A stretch of 43,238 bases of DNA from Candidatus Methanoplasma glyptotermitis. Lineage in GTDB: Archaea > Thermoplasmatota > Thermoplasmata > Methanomassiliicoccales > Methanomethylophilaceae. The position numbers and the translations under genes were made by a program. Below are positions 18,800 to 26,757 of the stretch, one piece after another. The notes under the pieces are model-generated. The model worked only from the letters and a program-made list of their open reading frames with translations. It searched no databases and was not told where the DNA came from. The stretch spans positions 1-43,238 of the forward strand of contig JAIRYF010000060.1 in NCBI GenBank assembly GCA_031267895.1, read 5' to 3'. How positions within the stretch are numbered: the stretch's first letter is position 1; every line of letters starts with the position of its first letter.

Positions 18800-19369
18800 A
18801 TGGACATAGAGGTGATAGCAGAGGACGGATTCGGAGGCGGGTCATACGAAAACCTGTTCAGGGAGATAATGTCGGACGTCGGCAAGGCATTCCACACAGA
18901 GAAGGCAGCCCTTGTACTAAGGCCGGAGGTTCCTCTGTTCGTTTTCTCCGTAAAGCTCAGGGCAGAGCCGTCCAGCAAGACAATAGCCGACACGGCGAAC
19001 ATAAGAACGGAGGGCAGCATCACTCATCTGACTGTCACCGATGAGAGATATGCACCGGACATCCTGAAAGAGCTGTGGGGCAGATTCGGCAGAGACAGCG
19101 TCGAACAGCAGACAAGATTTGACATGGAAGTGAAGGACGTGCCGGAGAAAGACATAAGTTCGATAGTCATAGCGTCGGGAGAGGAATATCTGAAAGAGAT
19201 AGTCGGGGCTGTGTGGAGATCCATGCCGGAAGGAATCAAAAACAGACACACATACATTGACGGATCGGCAGTCACGGTCGTGGCCACCGAAGAGAGACTC
19301 GAACCGTGGATGCTCGAGGAAGGTCTCGGGTATCACAAAAAGATTATGGGGGCTGGAAAAGATGTTTGA
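18800..19369 (+). CDS. mmp17: Methanogenesis marker protein 17
   Basis: 189 residues, starting MDIEVIAEDGFGGGSYENLF after a GAGGTG ribosome site. Operon position (between markers 15 and 7), size, and the VSTDERYAPDILKELWGRFGR-like segment match marker 17, reported as a member of the methyl-CoM reductase activation complex. No cysteines or membrane segments are evident, so it is probably a scaffold. The last 8 bases overlap mmp7. Confidence 0.87.
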   Translation: MDIEVIAEDGFGGGSYENLFREIMSDVGKAFHTEKAALVLRPEVPLFVFSVKLRAEPSSKTIADTANIRTEGSITHLTVTDERYAPDILKELWGRFGRDSVEQQTRFDMEVKDVPEKDISSIVIASGEEYLKEIVGAVWRSMPEGIKNRHTYIDGSAVTVVATEERLEPWMLEEGLGYHKKIMGAGKDV

Positions 19370-20297
19370 GGTTCTGATGTACGACGGAGGAATCTACAGA
19401 TCGGAAGAGCTGTTTGAACTTATAGAAGACACTGGAGGGACGGTGATTCAGAAGACCAGGAGTTCTCAGATGCTGACAGTAACAATGTCGATCCCGGACG
19501 GAGATGTCGGAACCGTATCCGAATTCTGCAGAGAGATAGGGGGAGAAGTGAAACATGTGCCTTTGGCCGGTACGGAGATAGCCGTTGTCGGTCCGACACT
19601 CGGCCGCCATCACATGCCGCACCCGATATGCGACATAGCCGAACATCTCAGGAGACAGGGTGCAATAACCGTAGTAATGGGTCTGGCCAGAGGGAGAGGC
19701 AAAAAGACTGCGCAGATAAGTTTGGAAGAAAAGATGATCATCGATGAGTACGACGCGGCCGTATTCTCGCTGGGCAACTTCAAAACATGCATAGAAGCGA
19801 AGACCGATCTGTTCAGCGATATCAAAATACCCACGGTCCTGGTATCCGGACCGGTGCCGGAAGGCATAGACGGTAAGTGCGATGCGATTGTTTCGGGAGT
19901 GGGACGCAAAGCGTCCAGAATGAGAAGCACATCGGAGAGAGAGAGGCTGGATGAAATAGCGGAGAAGGTCGGAATGGTACTCAGCGACAAAAAAAAGGCA
20001 CTGGACGATGACCCTCTGTTCATATACCCGGCGGAGATAAAACATCTCCTCGAGGAATACGAGCCGGTCAACATGTGCCTGAGGCCGGCACCTGTGGTCC
20101 TTCACCTTGACGGACTGAGAATTAAAATAGGATACGGCGAACACCGCGAAGCCATCGAAAACATGGAGATATACGGCCGAAAGATAGGAGACATATGCAG
20201 ACTGTCTCCGTCCAAGATAAACGACAGCAGCATAATCATGAGAATAAAAACACGTTCCGAAGTCCGGCATGAAGATGAGGGAAAGGCGGGCGGATGA
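19362..20297 (+). CDS. mmp7: Methanogenesis marker protein 7
   Basis: 311 residues. The start MFEVLMYDGGIYRSEELFELIEDTGG, the GPTLGRHHMPHPICDIAEHLRRQGA segment and VVMGLARGRGKK resemble marker 7, a component of the activation complex. The HHMPHPICDIAEHLR part echoes the [16 protein letters not shown] motif of McrC, so the two proteins share a conserved cysteine-containing fold and may be related. The frame is open upstream to 19257, but ATG 19362 gives the family start and overlaps mmp17 by 8 bases. Confidence 0.88.
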   Translation: MFEVLMYDGGIYRSEELFELIEDTGGTVIQKTRSSQMLTVTMSIPDGDVGTVSEFCREIGGEVKHVPLAGTEIAVVGPTLGRHHMPHPICDIAEHLRRQGAITVVMGLARGRGKKTAQISLEEKMIIDEYDAAVFSLGNFKTCIEAKTDLFSDIKIPTVLVSGPVPEGIDGKCDAIVSGVGRKASRMRSTSERERLDEIAEKVGMVLSDKKKALDDDPLFIYPAEIKHLLEEYEPVNMCLRPAPVVLHLDGLRIKIGYGEHREAIENMEIYGRKIGDICRLSPSKINDSSIIMRIKTRSEVRHEDEGKAGG

Positions 20298-20716
20298 TCC
20301 GCAGGGGAAAGTACATACTGGTTTTCAAAATGCCGGATGCAGATATCAGAGTCGGAGCTTTGGGCATGCTGCATTTCGGGGAGGGCACATACTGTTACAT
20401 AGGGAGTGCGATGAACGGTCTCGATCAGAGGATCGCCAGACACATGTCCGAACAAAAAACGATCCGCTGGCATATAGATTATCTGACGGTCCGCTGCAGC
20501 AAAATAGAAGCATATGAGGCCGTACCGCATGACGTAACGGAATGCGGGCTGGGGAACATAGTGTCGGAGATCGGCGGACGGTATTCGGCGGCAGGGTTCG
20601 GATGTTCGGACTGCAGATGCCGGACGCACCTGTTCATGCTGGACGGAGACGCGGAGAAAAAACTCATATCGGACTCCCGTTTCTCGCTGCACGGCCGGCC
20701 GCGCATCCGCATCTGA
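20294..20716 (+). CDS. DUF123 (GIY-YIG-like) domain protein
   Basis: 140 residues with the DUF123 pattern: GKYILVFKMPDADIRVGALG, YCYIGSAMNGLDQRIARHM, WHIDYL and a cysteine pair (GCSDCRCRTH) near the end. The family is a divergent GIY-YIG nuclease fold, usually of unknown role in archaea. It is the last gene of the activation operon (ATGA overlap with mmp7). A link to reductase activation is possible, but co-location may be accidental. No clear terminator follows; the next promoter is within 40 bases. Confidence 0.8.
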   Translation: MIRRGKYILVFKMPDADIRVGALGMLHFGEGTYCYIGSAMNGLDQRIARHMSEQKTIRWHIDYLTVRCSKIEAYEAVPHDVTECGLGNIVSEIGGRYSAAGFGCSDCRCRTHLFMLDGDAEKKLISDSRFSLHGRPRIRI

Positions 20717-20740
20717 CAGTCCAGCGGTCTGCACAACCAT

Positions 20741-20755
20741 TATAATATATCATTC
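20741..20755 (+). promoter_or_regulatory. TATA-like element before the flavoprotein gene
   Basis: TATAATATATCATT lies about 60 bases upstream of the ATG at 20805 in the 88-base gap after the DUF123 gene. A GGAGG ribosome site sits 8 bases before the start, so the transcript would have a short leader. Confidence 0.45.
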
Positions 20756-20804
20756 GCTACCGCTTTTAACAGACAGCAGCACTTTTAAGGTACGGAGGCA
20801 AGTC

Positions 20805-23525
20805 ATGAATTCAGCCAGTGAGATTAAGTCGGGGGCGATCGCAGATGTCGCCGAAGCGATCAGGGCGGCGATCGGGAGTGAGAACGTCAGGGTCTGCAGT
20901 TGGGGGTGCGAAGGCTCGGAGGTGCGTGTGACACCGAACAGCGCGGAAGAAGTCTCCAGAATCGTCGCAATCGCAAAGAAGAACGAAATCGGGGTCGTTT
21001 CGGGCAACAGCCCGTCTTGGACCACGGACGGGACGCGGTACGCCGGAGAAGGAGTGTTCATAGACCTCTCTAAAATCAGCGGCATAGTTAGGATAGATTC
21101 AACGGCAATGTCTGTCAGGGTCGGAGCCGGCTGCACATTCAGGACCTTGGCCGAAGCATGTTCCGAAAAAGGTTTCACGCTAGGTTCATGTCCGTTCGAC
21201 AGGTCCTCGACAGTCGGATCGTGGGCGGTTTCGAACAGCGTCGGTTACGGTTCGTACAAATACGGCAGCTCAAAAGACAATGTGATCAATATTCAGGCTG
21301 TGACAGAGGACTCATCCGTTATCGAAACGGGGTATGACAGCATAGGCTACTACATGTCGGGATACAATCTGACGCAGCTGTTCTCGGGTTCCGAGGGAAC
21401 GCTGGGAGTTGTCACGGAAGTGACTCTGAAGCTTGTGCCCAAGGGAGTCAGCAGACTCGCTGCATACAAGTTCGCATCGCCGGACGGAATGCAGGATGCC
21501 ATGACCGAGATTGTCAGACATCCCAGCATAAATCCGCGCAACATAGCATGGTGCAGCAGAAATCTGACAATATCAATCGTGCTGGACGGAACAGAAGAAT
21601 CCTCTGATTTCGAAGAGAAGGCACTCGACGGGATAATGGAAAAAGCGTCGGCGGTCAGGATCGGCGGGGACGAAGCGCGCGAAGTCTGCGGGGCAATATG
21701 CAGACCGAAGACAGCAGTATTATCCGAAGCCGCGGTTCCTGTGAAGAGCTGGAAAGACATGGCCGCAGCATGCGACAGCCGGGTGTACGGTGTCATCGCG
21801 GACCGCAGCACAGTGTACGTGCTGTCTGCACACGAGAACAGCGATTCCCTCGCCGAAAAGGCAGCAAAGTTCGGAGGGAGGTCTTTAGAGTGCACTTTCA
21901 AATGGAAGCCCCCGGCCCTCGCTGAAGAAGAGCGCGGAGACCTCAGCAGGAAAGTAACCTCTGAGACGATATCTGAACTGGAAAACATACTCGGAAAGAG
22001 CAATGTCACGACGAACGGTGTCGACCTGCTGCTGTACAGCAAAGACATGGCACCGCTTCCTAAGGAGGCAGGAATCGGCTTCAAAAATATACCGGATGTT
22101 GTTGTGAGACCTTCTTCTGTCAGTCAGATATCCGATGTCGTCAGGATTGCCCACAGATACGGCATACCTGTTGTTCCGAGAGGCAGTTCCTCATGGGGAC
22201 TGGGCGGATGCATGCCGACCAATGCCGGAATAGTTTTAGATCTCTCGTCCAAGATGAACAGGATCATTGAGATAAACACAGAGGAACTTTACGTGAAGGT
22301 CTGTGCGGGGTGCACATGGAAGGAGCTTCTGGAAGCATGCATGAAGAAAGGTTTCATAGTCGGGTCGTATCCCTCGAGTTTCCCTTCCGCAACGCTCGGA
22401 GCCTGGATAGCCACCAACGGAATGGGCATAGGTTCGTACAAATACAGCTCGGCAAAGGACAATATACTCAACACGGAAGTGATTCTTTCGGACGGGACAG
22501 TTCTTGAAACCGGCGATAATCATATGGGTTCTTACAAAAACGGCTACAACCCGAATCAGGTTTTCTCGGGATCCGAAGGAACGCTGTGCATATTCGGAAC
22601 GGTCACGTTTAGGATTTACCCTATGGGAGTGATAAAGCCCACCGCGTATTGTTATGAAAACCTCAGAGATATGCAGGAGACAATACAGAAGATCGCAAAC
22701 CACCCGAGCATAAGGCCTCTGCACATAGCTTTCTCCGACGAACTTCACTTTGCGAATCAAAAGAAAGCGGGTGTGCACGCACCAGATGTTAAGAACCTGC
22801 TGCTTGTCACGCTGCAGGGAGATAAGGCATTCGTGGACCGCGATTCTGCGGAATTGGATGCAATCGCATCGGATTTAGGCGGCAAAAGGATAAATGATGC
22901 CATAGCCGAACATGAATGGGAGGAAAGATGCTACGAGTTCAGGGCCAGGAAGATCGGTGTGGGAGAGATACCTGCCGAGGTCATTGTTCCGTTATCTCAA
23001 TGGGGAGCCTTCACCGATGAATGCTATGAGGGATTCAAGAACATGAAGATGGAGGCTGGAGGCATCATAGGCGTCATAGTAGACCGCAATACGGCCCTCT
23101 TCATGCCTTACTATTTCAAGGACGACGAGTCGCTTCTCGGTATGACCGCATTTGCATTCAACTTCTATCTGGGGGACAGGGCGGCCCGGTACGGAGGAAG
23201 GACGACGGGATTCGGTGTGTTCTTTGCGTGGAACCTGGACAATATCCACGATGCCGCCACCGTTGAGTATATGAGGTACATGAAGACTCGGCTGGACCCC
23301 CGGGATGTAGTCAACCCCGGACACCTGGTCTGCGGAAAGACAAGATTCGGCATCAATATGAGCAAGCAGCTCATGAGTATCGGAAGTTCGCTTATACAGA
23401 CCATAAAGAAGCTTCTGCCGGCCAACACAACATTCGCCGACAACAAGAAGCGGTTCCGGTACAACGAATTGGAACACCGCAAAGAGACGGACAGGATGCA
23501 CAAGCTGGGCGACGGCACCCAGTAA
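20805..23525 (+). CDS. Tandem-duplicated GlcD-like FAD-binding oxidoreductase (906 residues)
   Basis: Two consecutive FAD_binding_4 (PCMH-type) units in one chain. The second (from about residue 390) has the intact pyrophosphate loop PRGSSSWGLGG, then GAWIATNGMGIGSYKYSSAKDN, FSGSEGTL and the C-terminal FAD-oxidase ending DVVNPGHLVCGK. The first (about 5-385) keeps SNSVGYGSYKYGSSKDN and FSGSEGTLGVVTEV but has a degenerate FAD loop (SGNSPSWTTDG) and lacks the NPG ending, so it may no longer bind FAD. Family members oxidise D-lactate, glycolate or similar 2-hydroxy acids and often pass electrons to HdrD-like Fe-S proteins. GlcD/HdrD pairs have been discussed for this order, but no hdrD is in the window and the substrate is unknown. 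Confidence 0.85.
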   Translation: MNSASEIKSGAIADVAEAIRAAIGSENVRVCSWGCEGSEVRVTPNSAEEVSRIVAIAKKNEIGVVSGNSPSWTTDGTRYAGEGVFIDLSKISGIVRIDSTAMSVRVGAGCTFRTLAEACSEKGFTLGSCPFDRSSTVGSWAVSNSVGYGSYKYGSSKDNVINIQAVTEDSSVIETGYDSIGYYMSGYNLTQLFSGSEGTLGVVTEVTLKLVPKGVSRLAAYKFASPDGMQDAMTEIVRHPSINPRNIAWCSRNLTISIVLDGTEESSDFEEKALDGIMEKASAVRIGGDEAREVCGAICRPKTAVLSEAAVPVKSWKDMAAACDSRVYGVIADRSTVYVLSAHENSDSLAEKAAKFGGRSLECTFKWKPPALAEEERGDLSRKVTSETISELENILGKSNVTTNGVDLLLYSKDMAPLPKEAGIGFKNIPDVVVRPSSVSQISDVVRIAHRYGIPVVPRGSSSWGLGGCMPTNAGIVLDLSSKMNRIIEINTEELYVKVCAGCTWKELLEACMKKGFIVGSYPSSFPSATLGAWIATNGMGIGSYKYSSAKDNILNTEVILSDGTVLETGDNHMGSYKNGYNPNQVFSGSEGTLCIFGTVTFRIYPMGVIKPTAYCYENLRDMQETIQKIANHPSIRPLHIAFSDELHFANQKKAGVHAPDVKNLLLVTLQGDKAFVDRDSAELDAIASDLGGKRINDAIAEHEWEERCYEFRARKIGVGEIPAEVIVPLSQWGAFTDECYEGFKNMKMEAGGIIGVIVDRNTALFMPYYFKDDESLLGMTAFAFNFYLGDRAARYGGRTTGFGVFFAWNLDNIHDAATVEYMRYMKTRLDPRDVVNPGHLVCGKTRFGINMSKQLMSIGSSLIQTIKKLLPANTTFADNKKRFRYNELEHRKETDRMHKLGDGTQ

Positions 23526-23546
23526 AATTTAAACTCTTTCCCATTT

Positions 23547-24227
23547 TTAAATCAGATCCAAGAGCGAGGCGACGCTGTCGATAACGGGAATATCCGGATC
23601 CATCTCTGCCCAGTCTTCCAGAGAGGTCCAGCCTGTAAGAACGCCCATGAACCCGGCTCCCGAATCCCTTGCCGTCATCCAGTCTATCTTATGGTCTCCC
23701 AGAAAAAGAATCTCTTCGGGCTGCAATCCAAGGATATTTCCTAGATTGACCATCGCTTTGGGAGACGGTTTTGCTTCGTCTTCCGGAAAGTCGTCCCTGC
23801 CCACTACGGCATCGAAAATATCCGAAACATTGCTTCTCCTGAGTACATACTCGGCATACGAATGTCCGCCTCTTGTCAGAATTGCTGTTTTGTATCCTTT
23901 GTTTCTGAGAGCAAGAACGGTTTCGACCGCACCGTCAAACGGTTTAGAGCAATCCGCATATTCCATTTCTGTCCTTGTGGAACGGTCTGCGATTCTGTCC
24001 GGAAGGGTATCGATTTCTTTGCCTTTCCCGTTCTCCCTCAGCCATTTCATGCCGCTGTCCAATTCCGATTTCGGACCTCCGGTACGTATTATGCAGGACT
24101 CCGGAACTCCGGACTCAGAAAGTTCATCGAAAACGATATTGGCCAACTTCATATAATCCACCTTTGTGTCCATGAATGTGCTGTCCATGTCGAAGCTGAC
24201 GGCCTTATATTTCGGGTCCAATGACAT
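23547..24227 (-). CDS. HAD-family phosphatase (phosphoglycolate phosphatase-like)
   Basis: 226 residues with all four HAD motifs: motif I FDMDSTFMD (nucleophile and acid Asp near residue 16), motif II AILTRGG, motif III lysine in EAKPSPKAM, motif IV FLGDHKIDWMTA. A helical cap lies between motifs I and II, as in phosphoglycolate phosphatase and related Gph/PpaX enzymes. The substrate cannot be read from the sequence. The gene converges on the flavoprotein gene with a 21-base gap and has an AT-rich promoter at about 24240-24260. Confidence 0.88.
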   Translation of the reverse strand: MSLDPKYKAVSFDMDSTFMDTKVDYMKLANIVFDELSESGVPESCIIRTGGPKSELDSGMKWLRENGKGKEIDTLPDRIADRSTRTEMEYADCSKPFDGAVETVLALRNKGYKTAILTRGGHSYAEYVLRRSNVSDIFDAVVGRDDFPEDEAKPSPKAMVNLGNILGLQPEEILFLGDHKIDWMTARDSGAGFMGVLTGWTSLEDWAEMDPDIPVIDSVASLLDLI

Positions 24228-24351
24228 ACGGCACCCACTGTGATATTTTTTTATTAACTTTGGGATAAATAACGTTATGACCGAAAAGCGAGTTGTGAAT
24301 TCAAACTTGTTACAGTATGAGCAGCACGGCAGCTTTCATGGGAATAAAAGT

Positions 24352-24500
24352 TAGTATCCACCCTTCTGTTTCAGGCAGTATTCAACTGCGCGCTCTACCC
24401 GCCGGTCCCGGGCATTCATCCCGGCTGTATGAGCTTGCTCCGATGAGGTGTCGCCGTCGCATCAAATCCGTGGGAACGGAAATCAACTGTCGAGGTCAGA
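24352..24500 (-). pseudogene. Partial copy of the RNase P RNA gene (3' part)
   Basis: Reads on the minus strand. About 120 bases closely match the 3' part of the intact gene at 38156-38459 (GACGGCGACACC, GGAGCAAGCTCATACAGCCGGG, ATGAATGCCCGGGACCGG, CTGAAACAGAAGGG). The 5' half and the P1 strand are missing, and the extreme 3' end has diverged (GGGTGGATACTAA), so it cannot fold as RNase P RNA. It shares the flanking CTGACCTCGACAGTTGATT with the second partial copy at 25491-25656 but not with the intact gene. No other gene is seen between 24228 and 24549. Confidence 0.75.
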
Positions 24501-24549
24501 TTCAAAATAAACAGTAATCTTTATAGGCCGTCTCGGTGATGCTGAAGCC

Positions 24550-24870
24550 ATGGATCTGACATCTGAGAATAGAATACTCAGCTTCAAAGATATCTGTGAG
24601 ATAGTCGCACCCGTAGCAAAAGAGCACAGAGTACTCAGCATGTATCTATTCGGTTCAAGGGCAAGAGACGACGGGAACGACGAAAGTGATTTTGATTTCT
24701 GCGTAGCCGTTCCCGACGGGTACACACTGATGGATCTGGGGTCACTCCTCAATGACCTGGAGATTGCTTTGAAAAAAAAGGTGGACATTGTCTGTGAAGA
24801 TGATCTTCCCAGAAGACCGTCGTTCATGGAGGAAGTGATGCATGACCGCAGAGCAGTCTTTGAAGCGTGA
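24550..24870 (+). CDS. mntA: MNT-type nucleotidyltransferase antitoxin
   Basis: 106-residue minimal nucleotidyltransferase. It has the GSRARDDGNDESDFDF active-site motif (GSx10DxD) near residue 38 and a third acidic residue in KVDIVCEDD. In the type VII HepT/MntA toxin-antitoxin system the MntA protein AMPylates and silences the HEPN RNase toxin. Gene order (MNT before HEPN), overlap and sizes fit that system. TATA-like CTTTATAGG about 30 bases upstream suggests a leaderless start at this ATG. The pair lies between two partial RNase P RNA copies. Confidence 0.88.
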   Translation: MDLTSENRILSFKDICEIVAPVAKEHRVLSMYLFGSRARDDGNDESDFDFCVAVPDGYTLMDLGSLLNDLEIALKKKVDIVCEDDLPRRPSFMEEVMHDRRAVFEA

Positions 24871-25201
24871 TGCAGAGTATCTTGAGATTATCGTTGGATT
24901 TTGCGATGATATATGCGAACTGGTAGGTTTGCATGGTTCTGATGAAGAAGATTTCCATAAGATCTCACTTCAGTATGGGTGCATCTTCTCTTTGATACAG
25001 ATTGGAGAATATGTCAAACGTCTTTCGAAAACATTGATCTCTGAACACCCCAACGTTGATTGGGGAGCTGCAGCAAAGATGAGAGACTTTGTTGTTCATA
25101 ATTACATGGATGTAAACACTACAAGATTAAGATCAACAATACTCACGAACATTCCCTCGTTCAGAGAGAATTGTCAGCGTATTCTTAATTCAATCTCCTG
25201 A
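24842..25201 (+). CDS. hepT: HEPN-domain RNase toxin (HepT-like)
   Basis: 119-residue all-helical HEPN protein. The catalytic Rx4H motif is visible as RDFVVHNY near residue 83, as in HepT toxins that cut RNA. It follows the MNT gene with a 29-base overlap when the ATG at 24842 is used; GGAGGA lies 8 bases before it. A later TTG is possible. The two form a toxin-antitoxin or abortive-infection module, also known from defence islands. Confidence 0.87.
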   Translation: MTAEQSLKRDAEYLEIIVGFCDDICELVGLHGSDEEDFHKISLQYGCIFSLIQIGEYVKRLSKTLISEHPNVDWGAAAKMRDFVVHNYMDVNTTRLRSTILTNIPSFRENCQRILNSIS

Positions 25202-25490
25202 CCTTTTATCAATCACATAATATTGCCTGGCAGCGATCAACTGTATCCTCAACCATCCGGAGAAGTTCACGTCTCCCGCAGATCAAACAGACAGCCCGAA
25301 ACTAGATGAATGGGCAAGGAAGAGCGACGAGTCCCGCGGCAACAGGGTCAGGGTGATAAGGGCAGCGGCAGCCAAAACATCGTAGGACGTGTCACCGAAA
25401 AACGAATCGATCCCGCAGACGTTCCCAAAGCAGATGAACCGATGTTCCCGGCAGGAGCTGCACATAGTACCGCAGGTGTGGGTTAAAGAT
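25202..25490. other. Gene-free stretch with a coding-like remnant
   Basis: No complete gene. On the plus strand, about 25260-25387 reads as a hydrophilic fragment (SPKLDEWARKSDESRGNRVRVIRAAAAKTS) ending at TAG, without a start codon. It looks like debris of a lost gene between the HEPN gene and the second partial RNase P copy. Confidence 0.3.
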
Positions 25491-25656
25491 GTCAAGTCAT
25501 GATAGTACCCCCCCCCCCCTTCTGTTTCAGGTAGCATTCAACTGCGCGCTCTACCTGCCGGTCTCGGGCGTTCATCCCGGCCGTATGAGCTTGCTCCTAT
25601 GAGGTGTCGCCGTTGCATCAAATCCGTGGGAACGAAAATCAACTGTCGAGGTCAGA
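25491..25656 (-). pseudogene. Second partial copy of the RNase P RNA gene, with a G12 tract
   Basis: Same orientation and extent as the copy at 24352-24500. Here the exact RNase P 3' terminus is kept (GTACTATCATGACTTGAC on the minus strand), but the G run after ACAGAAG, 7 G in the intact gene, has grown to 12 (C at 25508-25519). The 5' half is absent. The two partial copies stand as direct repeats about 1.1 kb apart on either side of the MNT/HEPN pair. Confidence 0.78.
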
Positions 25657-25718
25657 ATACAAATGTATTTCAAAAATTCTGTAGATGAAGAGAACATGAG
25701 ATACAAGGATGAACATGT

Positions 25719-26260
25719 TTACAGGATAATTATCATCTGGTTAAGTTCATTGTCCAGTTTACCTATGTGTGTGAATCCACATTCTTTGTAATAATTGATC
25801 AATTCATCCTTGCAATCAAGTCTTATTACTCTGCACCCGATCGCATCGTAACTCTTTTCAAAGATCTTCAGGGCGTAATCCATCATTTCCTTTCCGAAAC
25901 CGTACTCGGTATCTTCGGCTCTTGCCAATTGTCCCAAAAGATATGATTGTGCGATGCCGTTGTTTTCATTCAGAAGTATATGTACGTCATGCGGTATATG
26001 GCCTCTGCGTTTCTTATCGACTTTGAAACATTTTATTGCCAGAGTGAAATAACCGCTGATCTCCACATTTCCGCCTAGTTCTCCTTCAATGCCAAATATG
26101 TTCCTGATATGCCTGCAGATTCGAATTCTATGGATTTTTCTTTCAGATATGATTCTGCGTCATGTTCTCTGAAAGCTACAAATGTTGATAAAAAGGACTT
26201 GGCTTCTGCCTCCCCCACCGCTTCAATGAATCTGCGAAGACTCAATATCGAAAAACTCAT
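25719..26260 (-). pseudogene. GNAT acetyltransferase, split by one frameshift
   Basis: The first frame (26260 down to 26075) encodes MSFSILSLRRFIEAVG, AKSFLSTFVAFREHDAESYL and GTYLAL, the start of a GNAT subfamily. It then ends KEN-TAG. One base shifted, the sequence goes on as EGELGGNVEISGYFTLAIK and through the acetyl-CoA region (SYLLGQLARAEDTEYGFGKEMM) to TAA at 25719. Joined near 26085 the protein is about 179 residues with no other break. It is either a recent pseudogene, a sequencing error or a frameshift-dependent gene. Acetyltransferases of this type with a small upstream partner often behave as toxin-antitoxin pairs. Confidence 0.75.
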
Positions 26261-26428
26261 TTAGAACGCAGGTCCCGATAAGTTTTTCGCCCTCCTCCGG
26301 GCAGCATCAACATCAACTGTCGATGTATAGGGTCCCCTCTCTTCAGCGTCCCTGAATGCTTGGACCATATTATCCAATTTCTCATCGGTGTCTATTACCA
26401 TCATTTCATAGAAAGACTTCGTTGCCAT
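26261..26428 (-). CDS. Small partner of the GNAT gene, possible antitoxin (55 residues)
   Basis: ATG 26428 to TAA 26261. The protein begins MATKSFYEMMVIDTDEKLDN, continues VQAFRDAEERGPYT and ends in a basic helix (AARRRAKNLSG). Its stop codon directly abuts the ATG of the GNAT gene, so the two are coupled. Small proteins of this style precede the same GNAT subfamily in Firmicutes, where an antitoxin role is suspected. GGGGTGAGAAAG supplies a ribosome site. Confidence 0.65.
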   Translation of the reverse strand: MATKSFYEMMVIDTDEKLDNMVQAFRDAEERGPYTSTVDVDAARRRAKNLSGPAF

Positions 26429-26757
26429 CTTTCTCACCCCTTGAGAAACAATATCGGCAGTACAAATGAATCACAAACACTCCATCCCGTCTTGGATAAT
26501 GTAATCCAAGTACCAATATGATACGTTCCCACTGATACGTAAACGTTCATAGTGTTATAAGAATGTGCCGAGTAGTAACGGAAAGGGACTTTTCGTGCAA
26601 CCCAGCACCTTTCCATATCATCTTCTCCCCTAGGTATTTGTCTTTGAAATCTTTCATAAATCCGAATTTTGCATTACCGTTCTTCTTCCGAGTCCATTCA
26701 TTGAATTCCTCATCGAATGTATAGTCGGAAAGGAGACGAAATGCTTTCGTAACGTCA
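26429..26757 (-). other. Stretch with coding-like remnants, no intact gene
   Basis: On the minus strand, from about 26757 to 26545, one frame reads continuously (FDEEFNEWTRKKNGNAKFGFM followed by KDFKDKYLGEKMIWKGAG) but has no start codon after the ABC permease stop. It is probably a truncated gene. A 60-residue frame at 26434-26616 overlaps it and looks spurious. Confidence 0.3.

Noticed and set aside
25283-25537. 84-residue minus-strand frame around the G12 tract
   Set aside because: It begins inside the partial RNase P RNA copy and has no recognisable protein features.
26434-26616. 60-residue minus-strand frame before the small GNAT partner
   Set aside because: It overlaps another coding-like frame, has no ribosome site and looks non-coding; I kept the stretch only as remnants.
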